Of a DNA stretch of 40,310 nucleotides, positions 1-8,069 are shown one piece after another. Within the stretch, counting starts at the first letter, position 1, and each line of letters starts with the position of its first letter. This DNA is from a virus. The stretch is from the IMG/VR virus record IMGVR_UViG_3300044701_002192, positions 1-40,310 of that record; one strand, 5' to 3'. The notes beneath the pieces were generated by a model. That model saw only the letters and a program-made list of their open reading frames with translations, was not told the DNA's origin and did no database searches. Made by a program: the position numbers and the translations under genes.

Positions 1-426
1 CACGAAATTGACACGCCAAATATTATTGGCGAACGGCACCTAGATTACGCATGTCAAGAAGAGAGATACGATAACATCTCAGCCTGGGCCATCTCTAAAA
101 TACCAAAAAAATCAATAATATACTTAGAAGACTATGCCTTTGCTGCTAAAGGTGTAGTATTTAATATTGGTGAATGCTGTGGTGTATTAAAACATAAGTT
201 GTGGGCTTCTAATTATAGTTACGGCACATTTGCGCCAAGTCAAATCAAGAAATTTGCAACTACAAAAGGTAATGCTACTAAGATGCTTATGCACGAGAGT
301 TTTATTGAAGAAACGCAATTTGATATATCGGCAGTAATTAATTGTCATGAGGGTGAGTCTCCGATGTCAGACATAATCGACTCATATTACATAGCCAAAT
401 TTGCCCATTGTCAATTCATAAAATAG
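1..426 (+). CDS. RuvC-like Holliday junction resolvase, 5'-truncated by window edge
   Basis: The reading frame is open from base 1, so the start lies outside the window; 141 C-terminal residues remain. The visible part has the RuvC-type pattern: an acidic strand end (IYLEDYAF), the motif KKFATTKGNATK typical of phage RuvC-like resolvases, and a C-terminal SDIIDSYYIA with two aspartates three apart, as in the D138/D141 pair of E. coli RuvC. Such enzymes cut branched DNA during phage recombination or before packaging. It leads a run of nuclease genes (ExoI-like, RNase H). Family assignment is good; the substrate is inferred. Confidence 0.8.
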   Translation, partial: HEIDTPNIIGERHLDYACQEERYDNISAWAISKIPKKSIIYLEDYAFAAKGVVFNIGECCGVLKHKLWASNYSYGTFAPSQIKKFATTKGNATKMLMHESFIEETQFDISAVINCHEGESPMSDIIDSYYIAKFAHCQFIK

Positions 427-456
427 TTGATATAAATTATATAGTGTTGATATAAT
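427..456 (+). promoter_or_regulatory. putative sigma70-type promoter
   Basis: TTGATA and TATAAT separated by 18 bases, right after the resolvase stop and 20 bases before the next ATG. The -10 is consensus and the -35 has one mismatch. It would drive the exonuclease and RNase H genes downstream. Confidence 0.45.
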
Positions 457-476
457 ATTCTTAAAGTGACTACTAT

Positions 477-1583
477 ATGAGAACTTCAAAAAGAACCACA
501 TTCTCAAAAAATGTTGCGTCTGCTGAACCAGAATGGGACGAAACTCGTGAGTCTCTGCCCAACATTCTAAATTGGTATAGTTATAACAAAACCCAAGATG
601 ATGCAAAAGAATATCTCTTGGACTACGCAAAATACTTAAACTTTGAAAAGTCGGATATTAAACTACTAACGGCCTCAAGAGAGAGATTCAATACTAGCAT
701 CGCATGGCTATCTAGATTGTTGTTAATCACCCTTTCGGCAGATCAAGATATAAAAACTAGAATTATCGATGAATTGAATAGAATCATTTCTATTGAAAAA
801 AATAAAACAAAAGCCACTCCTCAAGTCGATAAAAAGCCTTCAGTTAATGTTCAAGAGAATATACGATCAAAGTTGGCTGAGTATCTGGGAGAGATAAATT
901 TTCAACTAGACTTAATATTACACTCAATAAGAAAGAGTGAGCCAATAGAATTTTCTCTTAAAGACTGGCTTAGTTGCAACAAAGTTAGCGCCATACAAGT
1001 TAAAAATATATCTACCTATTTTAAGACTCACGTAATTTCTGAGTTGTTAGAGACTCAAGCCAAAACCTGTGAGCAGCTAACAGAGGCATATTCGTTTCTG
1101 TCGGCAAAGCAGCTCAAAGCGTATATAGATGTAATTCAGCAGTTTATATCAGATTCAGATGAGCAGCATTTGGTTAAAAAACAAATGCTCGTACACAATA
1201 GAACTCCTAAAAAAGTAACTAAGAGTCCATTGAAGCAGGTTGCAAAATTAAAATATCTCAAAGAACATAATGAACTGAAAAGCGTGATGCCGACAAAAAT
1301 AATAGGAGCAAAAGCTATAGTTGTGTATAATGCTGAAAGTAGAGTCGCAACATATTATGAGTGTGATAATAATCACGGTTTTGCCATAAAAGGTTGCACA
1401 CTATTAAACTATGATGTAACGAAAAGTATAAGTAAAATTTTGAGAAAGCCAGAAATGGTTTTGCCTACTATATTAAATGATGGTAGAGTTTCAGTAAGAA
1501 ATACTTTGCGAGACATAGCGGCAAAAAATAAAACTGCTAATGGCAGGTTTAATGATAATTCTTTAATATTGAGAGTCTTTTAG
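477..1583 (+). CDS. conserved hypothetical phage protein, 368 aa
   Basis: I do not recognise a function. The N-terminal two thirds are charged and predicted helical, with a lysine-rich linker near residues 110-125. The C-terminal about 100 residues look like a separate compact domain (around GFAIKGCTLLNYD and RKPEMVLP, ending NGRFNDNSLILRVF), of a type I associate with hypothetical proteins of marine T4-like phages. The gene sits one base before the ExoI-like exonuclease gene, so the two are probably co-translated and may work together in DNA processing. No signal peptide or membrane segment. Confidence 0.75.
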   Translation: MRTSKRTTFSKNVASAEPEWDETRESLPNILNWYSYNKTQDDAKEYLLDYAKYLNFEKSDIKLLTASRERFNTSIAWLSRLLLITLSADQDIKTRIIDELNRIISIEKNKTKATPQVDKKPSVNVQENIRSKLAEYLGEINFQLDLILHSIRKSEPIEFSLKDWLSCNKVSAIQVKNISTYFKTHVISELLETQAKTCEQLTEAYSFLSAKQLKAYIDVIQQFISDSDEQHLVKKQMLVHNRTPKKVTKSPLKQVAKLKYLKEHNELKSVMPTKIIGAKAIVVYNAESRVATYYECDNNHGFAIKGCTLLNYDVTKSISKILRKPEMVLPTILNDGRVSVRNTLRDIAAKNKTANGRFNDNSLILRVF

Positions 1584-1584
1584 T

Positions 1585-2907
1585 ATGCGATACGTAATTT
1601 TCGACCTGGAGACAAGTGATCTCAATTATGTCGGCCAGATATTAAATTTTGCTTTTGTAGAGGTTGATGAAAATTTTAATTTAAAGTCATCTTTGAGAGA
1701 TAAGATTAAAATTTGTCCGATGCAACTACCAATGCCAGAGGCAATTCTATCAAATAGAATAGATGTAATTGAACATCAAAAAGAAGCTACCGAAACTGAG
1801 TTCTCGGCAATGCGCAAAATTTATAACTACATAGAAAGTCTTTGTGAATATGAGCCTGTTCGTCTTATAGGTTATAACTCAAACTCATTTGATATTCATT
1901 ATCTAAGAACATCCCTCATAAGAAATGGATTTAATCCGTACTTCGGAGGTCAATTGTCATACGGCGATCTTCTTCACGCAGTTAATAAATTGACAATATC
2001 AAATGACCAATTTCTATCTAAACTGAAACGAAAAGATAATGGTAAGCCAAGCATGTCTTTAGAGTCCGTGTGTAAAGTGATGGGCATATTGTCTGAAGAT
2101 TCTACGCAAGACCACGAGTCAATGTCTGATGTTCTTTTAAGTATTGAACTGGCAAAGAAGTTAAAATGCGCATATGAATTGGATATAAAGACGTATTCAT
2201 CATATGAGATTTCTAAAAGGTATACAGATTTTGATGCCATAGAAGTTTATGCAAATTTTGATGAGGTAGGAAATAAATTCCCCGAAGATCAATGCTATTA
2301 TGTGTTACACGAGCATAATAAATCGACCGCACTATGGATAAATCTAAACAAATTTGAATCTGGTCAGGGCAAAAAATCTATCTTATGGTGCAATAAGAAT
2401 ACGGCCCCACTATTTGTTAAACGATATATTAAAGATGCTGATATTAGAGCTAGAGCAGCCGCAGCTAAGAAAGAGCTTTCAGAAATTACTATAGCTAATT
2501 TTTGGCCAGATAAAGAGTGTGACTTAGAGCAGTCTATATACACATTGCCAATAAACGAGATTAAGTCGTTATCTCAGGCGATTCATAATAAAGACTTGTA
2601 TCTTCTTAAAGAGAATAAAAATAAACACGCAAATGTTTTATACTTGAGATTTTTGTGCAATAATGTAAATTCTGATGATGTTGATAAAATATCTGAAAAA
2701 TATATACGCTACAGATATGGTGGAAAATTGCGTCTAGATAAAAATGAAATTAATTCTGAAGAGAAGCTATATCATCCCACGTATAAAGAACTTCTTGAAA
2801 GAGTCGATAAATATTGTGAAGGTGATGATAAAGAATTAATGTTGAAATTAAAGCAATACTATCTTCATAGTAAGATGGCAAAATTCTTCTCAAGTGAATT
2901 AATATAA
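1585..2907 (+). CDS. ExoI (SbcB)-like 3'-5' DEDDh exonuclease
   Basis: 440 residues against 475 for E. coli exonuclease I. The DEDDh motifs are visible: FDLET near residue 6 (Exo I), GYNSNSFDIHYLR near residue 95 (Exo II), and DHESMSDVLLSIELAKKL near residue 170 (Exo III, with HxxxxxD). The stretch GKPSMSLESVCKVMGI before Exo III and a long C-terminal region match the exonuclease I layout rather than a simple DnaQ proofreader. The expected role is 3'-5' degradation of single-stranded DNA during phage recombination or host DNA turnover. Neighbours are a resolvase and RNase H. The closest alternative is a generic exonuclease_X-T protein. Confidence 0.8.
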   Translation: MRYVIFDLETSDLNYVGQILNFAFVEVDENFNLKSSLRDKIKICPMQLPMPEAILSNRIDVIEHQKEATETEFSAMRKIYNYIESLCEYEPVRLIGYNSNSFDIHYLRTSLIRNGFNPYFGGQLSYGDLLHAVNKLTISNDQFLSKLKRKDNGKPSMSLESVCKVMGILSEDSTQDHESMSDVLLSIELAKKLKCAYELDIKTYSSYEISKRYTDFDAIEVYANFDEVGNKFPEDQCYYVLHEHNKSTALWINLNKFESGQGKKSILWCNKNTAPLFVKRYIKDADIRARAAAAKKELSEITIANFWPDKECDLEQSIYTLPINEIKSLSQAIHNKDLYLLKENKNKHANVLYLRFLCNNVNSDDVDKISEKYIRYRYGGKLRLDKNEINSEEKLYHPTYKELLERVDKYCEGDDKELMLKLKQYYLHSKMAKFFSSELI

Positions 2908-2921
2908 TGGATTTATAACAA

Positions 2922-3809
2922 ATGATATTGATAGATTTAAATCAGGTGATGATAAGTTCCCTGATGTCACAAGTTGGCAGCAACCCAAACGCAGAACTTT
3001 CTGAAGACCTAATACGACACATGGTTTTAAGTTCAGTGCTCTCATATAAGAAGAAGTTTTCTGACGAATACGGAAACCTTGTATTCTGTGCTGATGATAA
3101 AAATTATTGGAGAAAAAAGATTTTTCCATTCTATAAAGCAAATAGAAAAAAAGCTAGGGATGCCTCCAAATTTGACTGGAACATGATTTTTAATACTCTA
3201 AACAGAATTAGATCTGAGATTAAAGAAGTTTTTCCATATTCGGTTATCCAAGTAGAATCTGCCGAGGCCGATGATATAATTGCGACGCTGTGTAAATACA
3301 CGCAGACGAATGAACTTAAGCGAGTTGGTTTTATGACAGAACCACAAAAAGTTCTAATTTTATCTGGAGATAAAGATTTTTTACAGTTGCAAAAATATTC
3401 TAATGTTAGGCAATTTTCTCCACTACTTAAGAAATACTTAACTACTGATGACCCTAAAAAATTTTTAATGGAACACATTATAAACGGAGACTCAGGTGAT
3501 GGTGTTCCTAATTTTCTTTCTCAAGACTCGGTTTTTTTAACTGAGGGGGTTCGACAAAAACCAATACGAAAAGTTAAACTTGAAGAGTGGTTAAAGATAG
3601 GAGACCCGGAAAAGTTTTGTGATGATGAGATGCTTAGAAATTATAAAAGAAATGAATCTTTGATTAATTTGGATTTAATTCCTACAGAGATACAAAATTC
3701 TATAGTTGCTATGTATGAAACGAAACTTGTGGGAGATAGAAAAAAAATGTTTAGTTACTTCGTTACTAATAAGTTAAAGTATTTAATGGATAGTATATCC
3801 GAATTTTAA
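2922..3809 (+). CDS. rnh: T4 RNase H-like 5'-3' exonuclease (FEN family)
   Basis: 295 residues, close to T4 Rnh (305). The N-terminal MILIDLNQVMISSL carries the first metal aspartate. DDKNYWRKKIFPFYKANR is the arch/helical region typical of phage 5' nucleases. ESAEADDIIATLC and LSGDKDFLQLQKY are the acidic metal sites, and NGDSGDGVPNFL is the helix-hairpin-helix entry. In T4 this enzyme removes RNA primers and flaps from lagging-strand DNA. In T4 rnh lies in the same cluster as genes 33, 59 and 32, which also follow here about 7 kb downstream. Confidence 0.9.
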   Translation: MILIDLNQVMISSLMSQVGSNPNAELSEDLIRHMVLSSVLSYKKKFSDEYGNLVFCADDKNYWRKKIFPFYKANRKKARDASKFDWNMIFNTLNRIRSEIKEVFPYSVIQVESAEADDIIATLCKYTQTNELKRVGFMTEPQKVLILSGDKDFLQLQKYSNVRQFSPLLKKYLTTDDPKKFLMEHIINGDSGDGVPNFLSQDSVFLTEGVRQKPIRKVKLEEWLKIGDPEKFCDDEMLRNYKRNESLINLDLIPTEIQNSIVAMYETKLVGDRKKMFSYFVTNKLKYLMDSISEF

Positions 3810-3820
3810 ATGGAAAAAAT

Positions 3821-4360
3821 ATGACATTGACTATAGCAGAAGTGTTTAAGAAAATTAATGAGGTAAGATTTAATGGTGATCGAGTTTTCATCTTAAAAAA
3901 GAATGATACTCTAGCTTTGAGAGGATTGCTAAGAATGAATTATGATCATTCTCTAAAGATAAGTCTTCCTGAAGGTGCGCCTCCGTATAAAAAGAAAAAT
4001 GTTCCTGCCGGTTTCGGAGACACCACACTATTATCATCGGCTAAAACTTGGTATGTATTTTCTAAAGAATTAGCTCCAACGTTAGCTCAATCTAAAAGAG
4101 AGTTTTTATTCATATCTCTATTAGAATCATTAGATCCGGTAGAGGCTGAAATTATGATTTTGGCCAAAGACCGAAAGCTAAATTTAAATTTAACCGCTAA
4201 GGTTATAAATGACGCATTTCCAGATCTAATTAAAGATTATAGCACAGATGAGACAGAAAATTCTATAAATATTAATGAAGTTGAATTTAACTCTACACCA
4301 ATGAGTGCTAATGGGCAAGAGACGCAAAAACGAGGAAGAGGAAGACCAAAGAAGTCCTAG
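3821..4360 (+). CDS. DUF6433-like phage protein with C-terminal AT-hook-like tail
   Basis: 179 residues of unknown function; the pattern (N-terminal EVFKKINEV, then AGFGDTTL, then LLESLDPVEAEIMILAKDRKL) fits what I remember of the DUF6433 family of T4-like phages. The last ten residues, KRGRGRPKKS, contain the RGRP core of an AT-hook, suggesting contact with AT-rich DNA; that is inference. Start chosen for GGAAAA ten bases upstream of the ATG. The 3' end overlaps the next small gene. Confidence 0.65.
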   Translation: MTLTIAEVFKKINEVRFNGDRVFILKKNDTLALRGLLRMNYDHSLKISLPEGAPPYKKKNVPAGFGDTTLLSSAKTWYVFSKELAPTLAQSKREFLFISLLESLDPVEAEIMILAKDRKLNLNLTAKVINDAFPDLIKDYSTDETENSININEVEFNSTPMSANGQETQKRGRGRPKKS

Positions 4361-4562
4361 AACTTTAGTAAAAGTTTATAATTTAATATTAACTTTTGAT
4401 ACTAATGTTGCCAATGAAGACTTGGCAAAAGAGATAGAGTTAATTATAGCGCAAGTAAACTCATTACTGGCAAAGAATATAACTGATTCCTTACCGTATA
4501 TCTTTAAAGATTCCGGTAAGGAATGTAAGGTATCAATATCATACAATAAAGATGAAGATTGA
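4311..4562 (+). CDS. small hypothetical protein overlapping the upstream gene
   Basis: 83 residues from ATG at 4311 (a GTG at 4305 would add two). About 50 bases overlap the 3' end of the DUF6433-like gene in another frame, where the overlap encodes a charged stretch in both proteins. The remaining part (YNLILTFDTNVANEDLAKEIEL and on) looks like a genuine small alpha/beta protein. Function unknown. It converges on a minus-strand ORF with no spacer. Confidence 0.6.
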   Translation: MGKRRKNEEEEDQRSPRTLVKVYNLILTFDTNVANEDLAKEIELIIAQVNSLLAKNITDSLPYIFKDSGKECKVSISYNKDED

Positions 4563-4793
4563 TTACGGCTTCTTTCTTTTTGGAGCCACAACCTTAGTTT
4601 CAACTTCGGTTGAAACCTCTTTCTTTTTTACGTCCTTCTTTTTTGTTTCTGCCTTTTTCTCTGCCATATTAGTTTTGACCTTAGTTTCTACGTTTTTGTT
4701 ACAAGATTTTGTTTGATTGCAAGACTTGCTTTTACAAAATAAAAGGCAAGCTAGCGATTTAAATAAACATTTAAGATTCATATTTACTGCCAT
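4563..4793 (-). CDS. small lysine-rich hypothetical protein
   Basis: 76 residues, or 35 if translation starts at the internal ATG (MAEKKAETKKK). The C-terminal half is a Lys/Glu/Val repeat ending PKRKKP. The N-terminal part has five cysteines (KCLFKSLACLLFCKSKSC). No convincing ribosome site precedes the first ATG. Its stop codon directly abuts the stop of the convergent gene. Could be a DNA-binding tail-like peptide or a chance ORF. Confidence 0.4.
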   Translation of the reverse strand: MAVNMNLKCLFKSLACLLFCKSKSCNQTKSCNKNVETKVKTNMAEKKAETKKKDVKKKEVSTEVETKVVAPKRKKP

Positions 4794-4811
4794 TAACTTT
4801 AAATAAAATGA

Positions 4812-4840
4812 TTTACAATTAAGTATAGCTATGCTAGACT
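4812..4840 (+). promoter_or_regulatory. weak putative sigma70 promoter
   Basis: TTTACA, 17 bases, TAGACT, upstream of the GTG-started gene at 4884. It lies in the 90-base gap after the minus-strand ORF, so some promoter is expected here. Confidence 0.3.
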
Positions 4841-4883
4841 TTAAGTATAGAAATATTTATCTATACTATTTAGGAGACTATTT

Positions 4884-5432
4884 GTGAACATATTTTATTT
4901 AGATTCAAATCCATTAATAGCAGCTCAATATCATGTAGATAGACATGTAATAAAAATGATATTAGAATCGGCGCAATTGCTATGCACTGCCCATAGAGTT
5001 ATTGATGGCATTCAGACCAAAGTATCTAGGCTCACCAAAACTGGCAAACATAAACAAATAAATGCATATCTATTAAATGATTCTGCAAAAAATTCTCTAT
5101 TGTATTCGGTCACGCACATTAATCATCCATGCACTATTTGGTGTCGTGACAATATAAATAATTACATGTGGCTATATGAGTTGTTTGTAAGTCTATGTGA
5201 TGAATATACATATAGATATGGCAAAAAGCACAAGACAGATTTTCTACTTCGTGACGTATTGCAAAATTCTCCGATTAGCATATCAACTTCTGAGTTTACG
5301 CAGCCAGCACAAGCAATGCCAGAAAAGTATCGCAGCGCAGATTCTATTCAGGCATATCGTCAATATTACATACATGAGAAGCATAGCTTTGCTAAATGGT
5401 CTAAGCGAGCTACGCCAGAGTGGTTTATTTAA
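4884..5432 (+). CDS. conserved phage hypothetical protein (GTG start)
   Basis: 182 residues. The start GTG is preceded by TAGGAGA seven bases upstream, which fixes it. The N-terminus MNIFYLDSNPLIAAQYHVDR followed by HVIKMILESAQLLCTAHR is a pattern I associate with a widespread T4-like phage family of unknown function; C-terminal features are NHPCTIWCRDN and FTQPAQAMPEKYR. Conserved histidines and aspartates (DRHVIKM) suggest an enzyme or metal site, but no reaction is known to me. Confidence 0.75.
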   Translation: MNIFYLDSNPLIAAQYHVDRHVIKMILESAQLLCTAHRVIDGIQTKVSRLTKTGKHKQINAYLLNDSAKNSLLYSVTHINHPCTIWCRDNINNYMWLYELFVSLCDEYTYRYGKKHKTDFLLRDVLQNSPISISTSEFTQPAQAMPEKYRSADSIQAYRQYYIHEKHSFAKWSKRATPEWFI

Positions 5433-5448
5433 TTATCCGTGAGACTGT

Positions 5449-5709
5449 ATGCCAACTTATGAATATTATTGCAATAAATGTGAGAATACTTTCGATAAGC
5501 TATTACCAATAGCAGACCGACAAACTCCAACTTCAGAGCCTTGTCCAAATTGTTGTGAAAAAAATTCTATCGAGATGAAAATAGGAGCACCTTCTCCTAT
5601 AGATCCATTGAGATTAGATGGAAAAAATAGACCTCGCTCTGATTTTAGAGATAGAATGCAACAAATCAAGCAACTATCCGGAAAATCTTCTACCATTAAA
5701 GATTATTGA
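5449..5709 (+). CDS. FmdB-type zinc ribbon protein
   Basis: 86 residues. An N-terminal zinc ribbon is evident: MPTYEYYCNKCENTFDKL gives the first CxxC and PCPNCCEK the second, matching the FmdB putative regulatory family in length and start. Marine T4-like phages often carry such a gene. The C-terminal half is polar and basic (DFRDRMQQIKQL). DNA or RNA binding is plausible but not shown. It overlaps a possible TTG start of the PhoH gene. Confidence 0.8.
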   Translation: MPTYEYYCNKCENTFDKLLPIADRQTPTSEPCPNCCEKNSIEMKIGAPSPIDPLRLDGKNRPRSDFRDRMQQIKQLSGKSSTIKDY

Positions 5710-5711
5710 TT

Positions 5712-6479
5712 ATGGCAAAACGAAATAAAAATGTCGAAGTAGAGCTGTCACATGATACTGCTGAAATTGAAGAGGTGTTTGATGAATACAGAAGGCAAAA
5801 TAAAATTTTGAAACATAATTTTAAATTGACCCCAATAAGTGCATTGACACTGAATCAAAAACATGCATTTTCTAACAACAGTCAAGACAAAAATCTTCTG
5901 TTGGTAGGAGTTGCGGGCACAGGAAAAACTTTTTTAGCATGTTCTTTTGCACTAGCAGATTTATTTAACTCAAAGTGTAAAAAAATAATTATTATTAGAA
6001 GTGCAGTTACTACTAGAGACCAAGGATTCTTACCTGGAACGCTACAGGAAAAGATGTCTTTATATGAATCTCCGTATAGAGATATTTTTTCAGAGCTTTG
6101 CAGTGGCAGAAGAGATGTCTATGACCTTCTAAAAAAGAAAGAGTACCTTGAATTTATGTCAACTTCTTATTTGAGGGGCACAACTTTTAGCGATTGTATT
6201 ATAATTGTAGATGAGATACAGAATTGCACAGATCATGAAATTAATTCAATACTAACTAGAGTTGGTGACAATTCTAGGGTCATATTGTGCGGCGACCATA
6301 GACAAGATGATTTGAAAATGTTAAATAAATCTAGTCAAGTTAGTGGCATTAAGAATCTAATTGACACCGCTAAAGTTATGGAATCTTTTTCTGTAATAGA
6401 TTTTCAGATTGAAGATATTGTTCGCAGTGGTTTCGTAAAAGAGTATATTCTTGCTAGACTCAAATTAGGACTAGACTAA
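5712..6479 (+). CDS. phoH: PhoH-like P-loop ATPase
   Basis: 255 residues from ATG 5712; an upstream in-frame TTG at 5706 would overlap the previous stop and is less likely. Walker A is VGVAGTGKTFLA, Walker B is CIIIVDEIQN, and the PhoH signatures RSAVTTRDQGFLPGTLQEK and STSYLRGTTF lie between. CGDHRQDD follows as a sensor motif. PhoH-like proteins are NTPases linked to RNA helicase-type activity and are very common in marine phages; their role in infection is unsettled. The stop abuts the next ATG directly. Confidence 0.92.
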   Translation: MAKRNKNVEVELSHDTAEIEEVFDEYRRQNKILKHNFKLTPISALTLNQKHAFSNNSQDKNLLLVGVAGTGKTFLACSFALADLFNSKCKKIIIIRSAVTTRDQGFLPGTLQEKMSLYESPYRDIFSELCSGRRDVYDLLKKKEYLEFMSTSYLRGTTFSDCIIIVDEIQNCTDHEINSILTRVGDNSRVILCGDHRQDDLKMLNKSSQVSGIKNLIDTAKVMESFSVIDFQIEDIVRSGFVKEYILARLKLGLD

Positions 6480-6965
6480 ATGTCTATTATAGTATATAGA
6501 GCATTAAACACAAAAGAATACAGTGCACAATATCGACAAGATATCATTTGGGTATCTACCGATAAAGAACATGCAAAAATGTATTCTGATGGTGTTGGTA
6601 AAATATTTAAATTTAAAATCGTCGGTACGTTAGTTTCATTAGATTTGCAATTCATAAATGCAGAGGTTGACGTAAACTTTAACGATATAACCGATAGATT
6701 CAAAACAGCTCTCTTAGAGCTGTTTGAAAAAAAGAAACTATCAAGAGATAAAACTTTAAGTTTATTTGATGAAGTTAATGATTTACCTAAAGTCGCAGGA
6801 ATGAAAGAAGTTTGGCGGTGGATCCTACATAAAGAATTTACTGCAATAGCAAAAAAAGCTGGTTTTAATTCAATATTACAAAGAGAAGGACTCAGTAGAT
6901 ATTCTGGAAATATAATTACATACGGTATACTGGATAATAGAATGTTAAGAATGATTGAAGATTAA
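6480..6965 (+). CDS. hypothetical protein, possible ADP-ribosyltransferase-like fold
   Basis: 161 residues beginning on the base after the PhoH stop. No firm family. The order VYRALNTKE near residue 5, IIWVSTDKEHAKMYSDG near residue 22, and FKFKIVGTLVSLDL resembles the arginine, S-T and strand layout of small ART-type domains (R...S...Y). A catalytic glutamate is not assignable with confidence. T4 uses ARTs (Alt, ModA, ModB) to modify host RNA polymerase, so such a role is possible, but this remains inference from a short pattern. Confidence 0.6.
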   Translation: MSIIVYRALNTKEYSAQYRQDIIWVSTDKEHAKMYSDGVGKIFKFKIVGTLVSLDLQFINAEVDVNFNDITDRFKTALLELFEKKKLSRDKTLSLFDEVNDLPKVAGMKEVWRWILHKEFTAIAKKAGFNSILQREGLSRYSGNIITYGILDNRMLRMIED

Positions 6966-6967
6966 TT

Positions 6968-7627
6968 ATGAATGTGAAGTTAATATCCTATAGTCAGCCA
7001 ACCGAACAGCTTAAACAACTTAATATAGACGATGTGCAAGATTTGGTTGCATATTGTGCTAGAGTTAGTAATCCCTCGAACCAATTAAATATTGAAACAT
7101 CTGAGAAGCTAATTCAATACTTAGTTAAGCATTCTCACTGGAGTCCACTTGAGATGGTTTCTGCATGTCTTGAGATAACTACAACACGAGACATTGCTAG
7201 ACAAATTTTGAGGCACAGAAGTTTTAGTTTCCAGGAATTTAGTCAAAGATATTCAGACCCAACAAAAGAGTTAGATTTTGTTGTGCGAGAGGCTAGACTT
7301 CAAGATACAAAAAACCGGCAGAACAGTGTAGAGGTCTCAGATGAAAAGTTGCACGAAGATTGGAAGAATAAGCAACTTGAGGTGATACGAAAAGCTAAAG
7401 AGGCTTATGTTTGGGCAATTGAAAATGGTATAGCTAAAGAGCAAGCCAGGGCAATACTACCAGAGGGCAACACTGTAAGTCGCCTATATATGAGCGGAAC
7501 AATTAGAAGTTGGATACACTTTATACAATTGAGAAGCGCAAACGGCACTCAAAAAGAGCACCAAGAAATAGCTAAAGTGTGCGCTAAGATTATTAGTGAA
7601 ATATTTCCTTTAATGAGCAGCATATGA
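6968..7627 (+). CDS. thyX: flavin-dependent thymidylate synthase ThyX
   Basis: 219 residues. The ThyX signature RHRxxxxxxxS is present as RHRSFSFQEFS followed by QRY. Further family features are HSHWSPLEM near residue 56, ARAILPEGNT near residue 160 and WIHFIQLRSANGTQKEHQEIA near the end. The enzyme makes dTMP from dUMP with FAD, NADPH and methylene-tetrahydrofolate, feeding phage DNA synthesis. The last four bases overlap the next gene (ATGA), so the two are translationally coupled nucleotide-metabolism genes. Confidence 0.95.
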   Translation: MNVKLISYSQPTEQLKQLNIDDVQDLVAYCARVSNPSNQLNIETSEKLIQYLVKHSHWSPLEMVSACLEITTTRDIARQILRHRSFSFQEFSQRYSDPTKELDFVVREARLQDTKNRQNSVEVSDEKLHEDWKNKQLEVIRKAKEAYVWAIENGIAKEQARAILPEGNTVSRLYMSGTIRSWIHFIQLRSANGTQKEHQEIAKVCAKIISEIFPLMSSI

Positions 7628-8022
7628 TACGAAGAGACAATAGCGGAATAAAATATGATGAACACAAGCCAAGGTGGGATCTATTGCCGTTTGATGCTCT
7701 AAATGAAATCGCAAAAGTCATGACCTATGGCGCAATTAAATATGAGCCAAGAAACTGGGAACATGGCATGAGCTGGAACAGAGTTTTTGCATCTATGCAA
7801 AGGCACCTGAGCGCATGGTTTCATGGCAATAACATAGATGATGAAAGTAAGATGTCACACTTAGCTCATGCCGCATGTTGCATGTTATATCTTCTGGCAT
7901 TTGAAGTTAGGCGTGAAGGTATAGACGATAGACCAAAATTGACCGATGCTGCAATTAAGAACATGAAAGATTGTAGTAAGATTCAAGATTATGCAGATGA
8001 AATAAAGTCAAAAATTGCATAA
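7624..8022 (+). CDS. dATP/dGTP diphosphohydrolase-like (DUF5664) protein
   Basis: 132 residues. GIKYDEHKPRWDLLPFDAL, then TYGAIKYEPRNWEHG, then SMQRHLSAWFHGN and SHLAHAACCMLYLL match the all-helical MazG-like DUF5664 proteins annotated as dATP/dGTP pyrophosphohydrolase N-terminal domains. Those enzymes cleave dNTPs to dNMPs and pyrophosphate. Coupled to thyX by an ATGA overlap, so it probably helps adjust the dNTP pool. Substrate preference is inferred from the family only. Confidence 0.8.
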   Translation: MIRRDNSGIKYDEHKPRWDLLPFDALNEIAKVMTYGAIKYEPRNWEHGMSWNRVFASMQRHLSAWFHGNNIDDESKMSHLAHAACCMLYLLAFEVRREGIDDRPKLTDAAIKNMKDCSKIQDYADEIKSKIA

Positions 8023-8029
8023 AATTAAA

Positions 8030-8058
8030 TTGACAATTAAAAAACTATAAGATATTAT
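8030..8058 (+). promoter_or_regulatory. sigma70 promoter of the tmRNA gene
   Basis: TTGACA, 17 bases, TATTAT, ending about 12 bases before the predicted mature 5' end of the tmRNA. The -35 is perfect and the -10 has one mismatch. This indicates independent, host-polymerase transcription of the tmRNA. Confidence 0.75.
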
Positions 8059-8069
8059 AAATTAAATAT

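Noticed and set aside
4305-4310. GTG start for the small gene after the DUF6433-like gene
   Set aside because: An ATG two codons later is available and no ribosome site favours the GTG.
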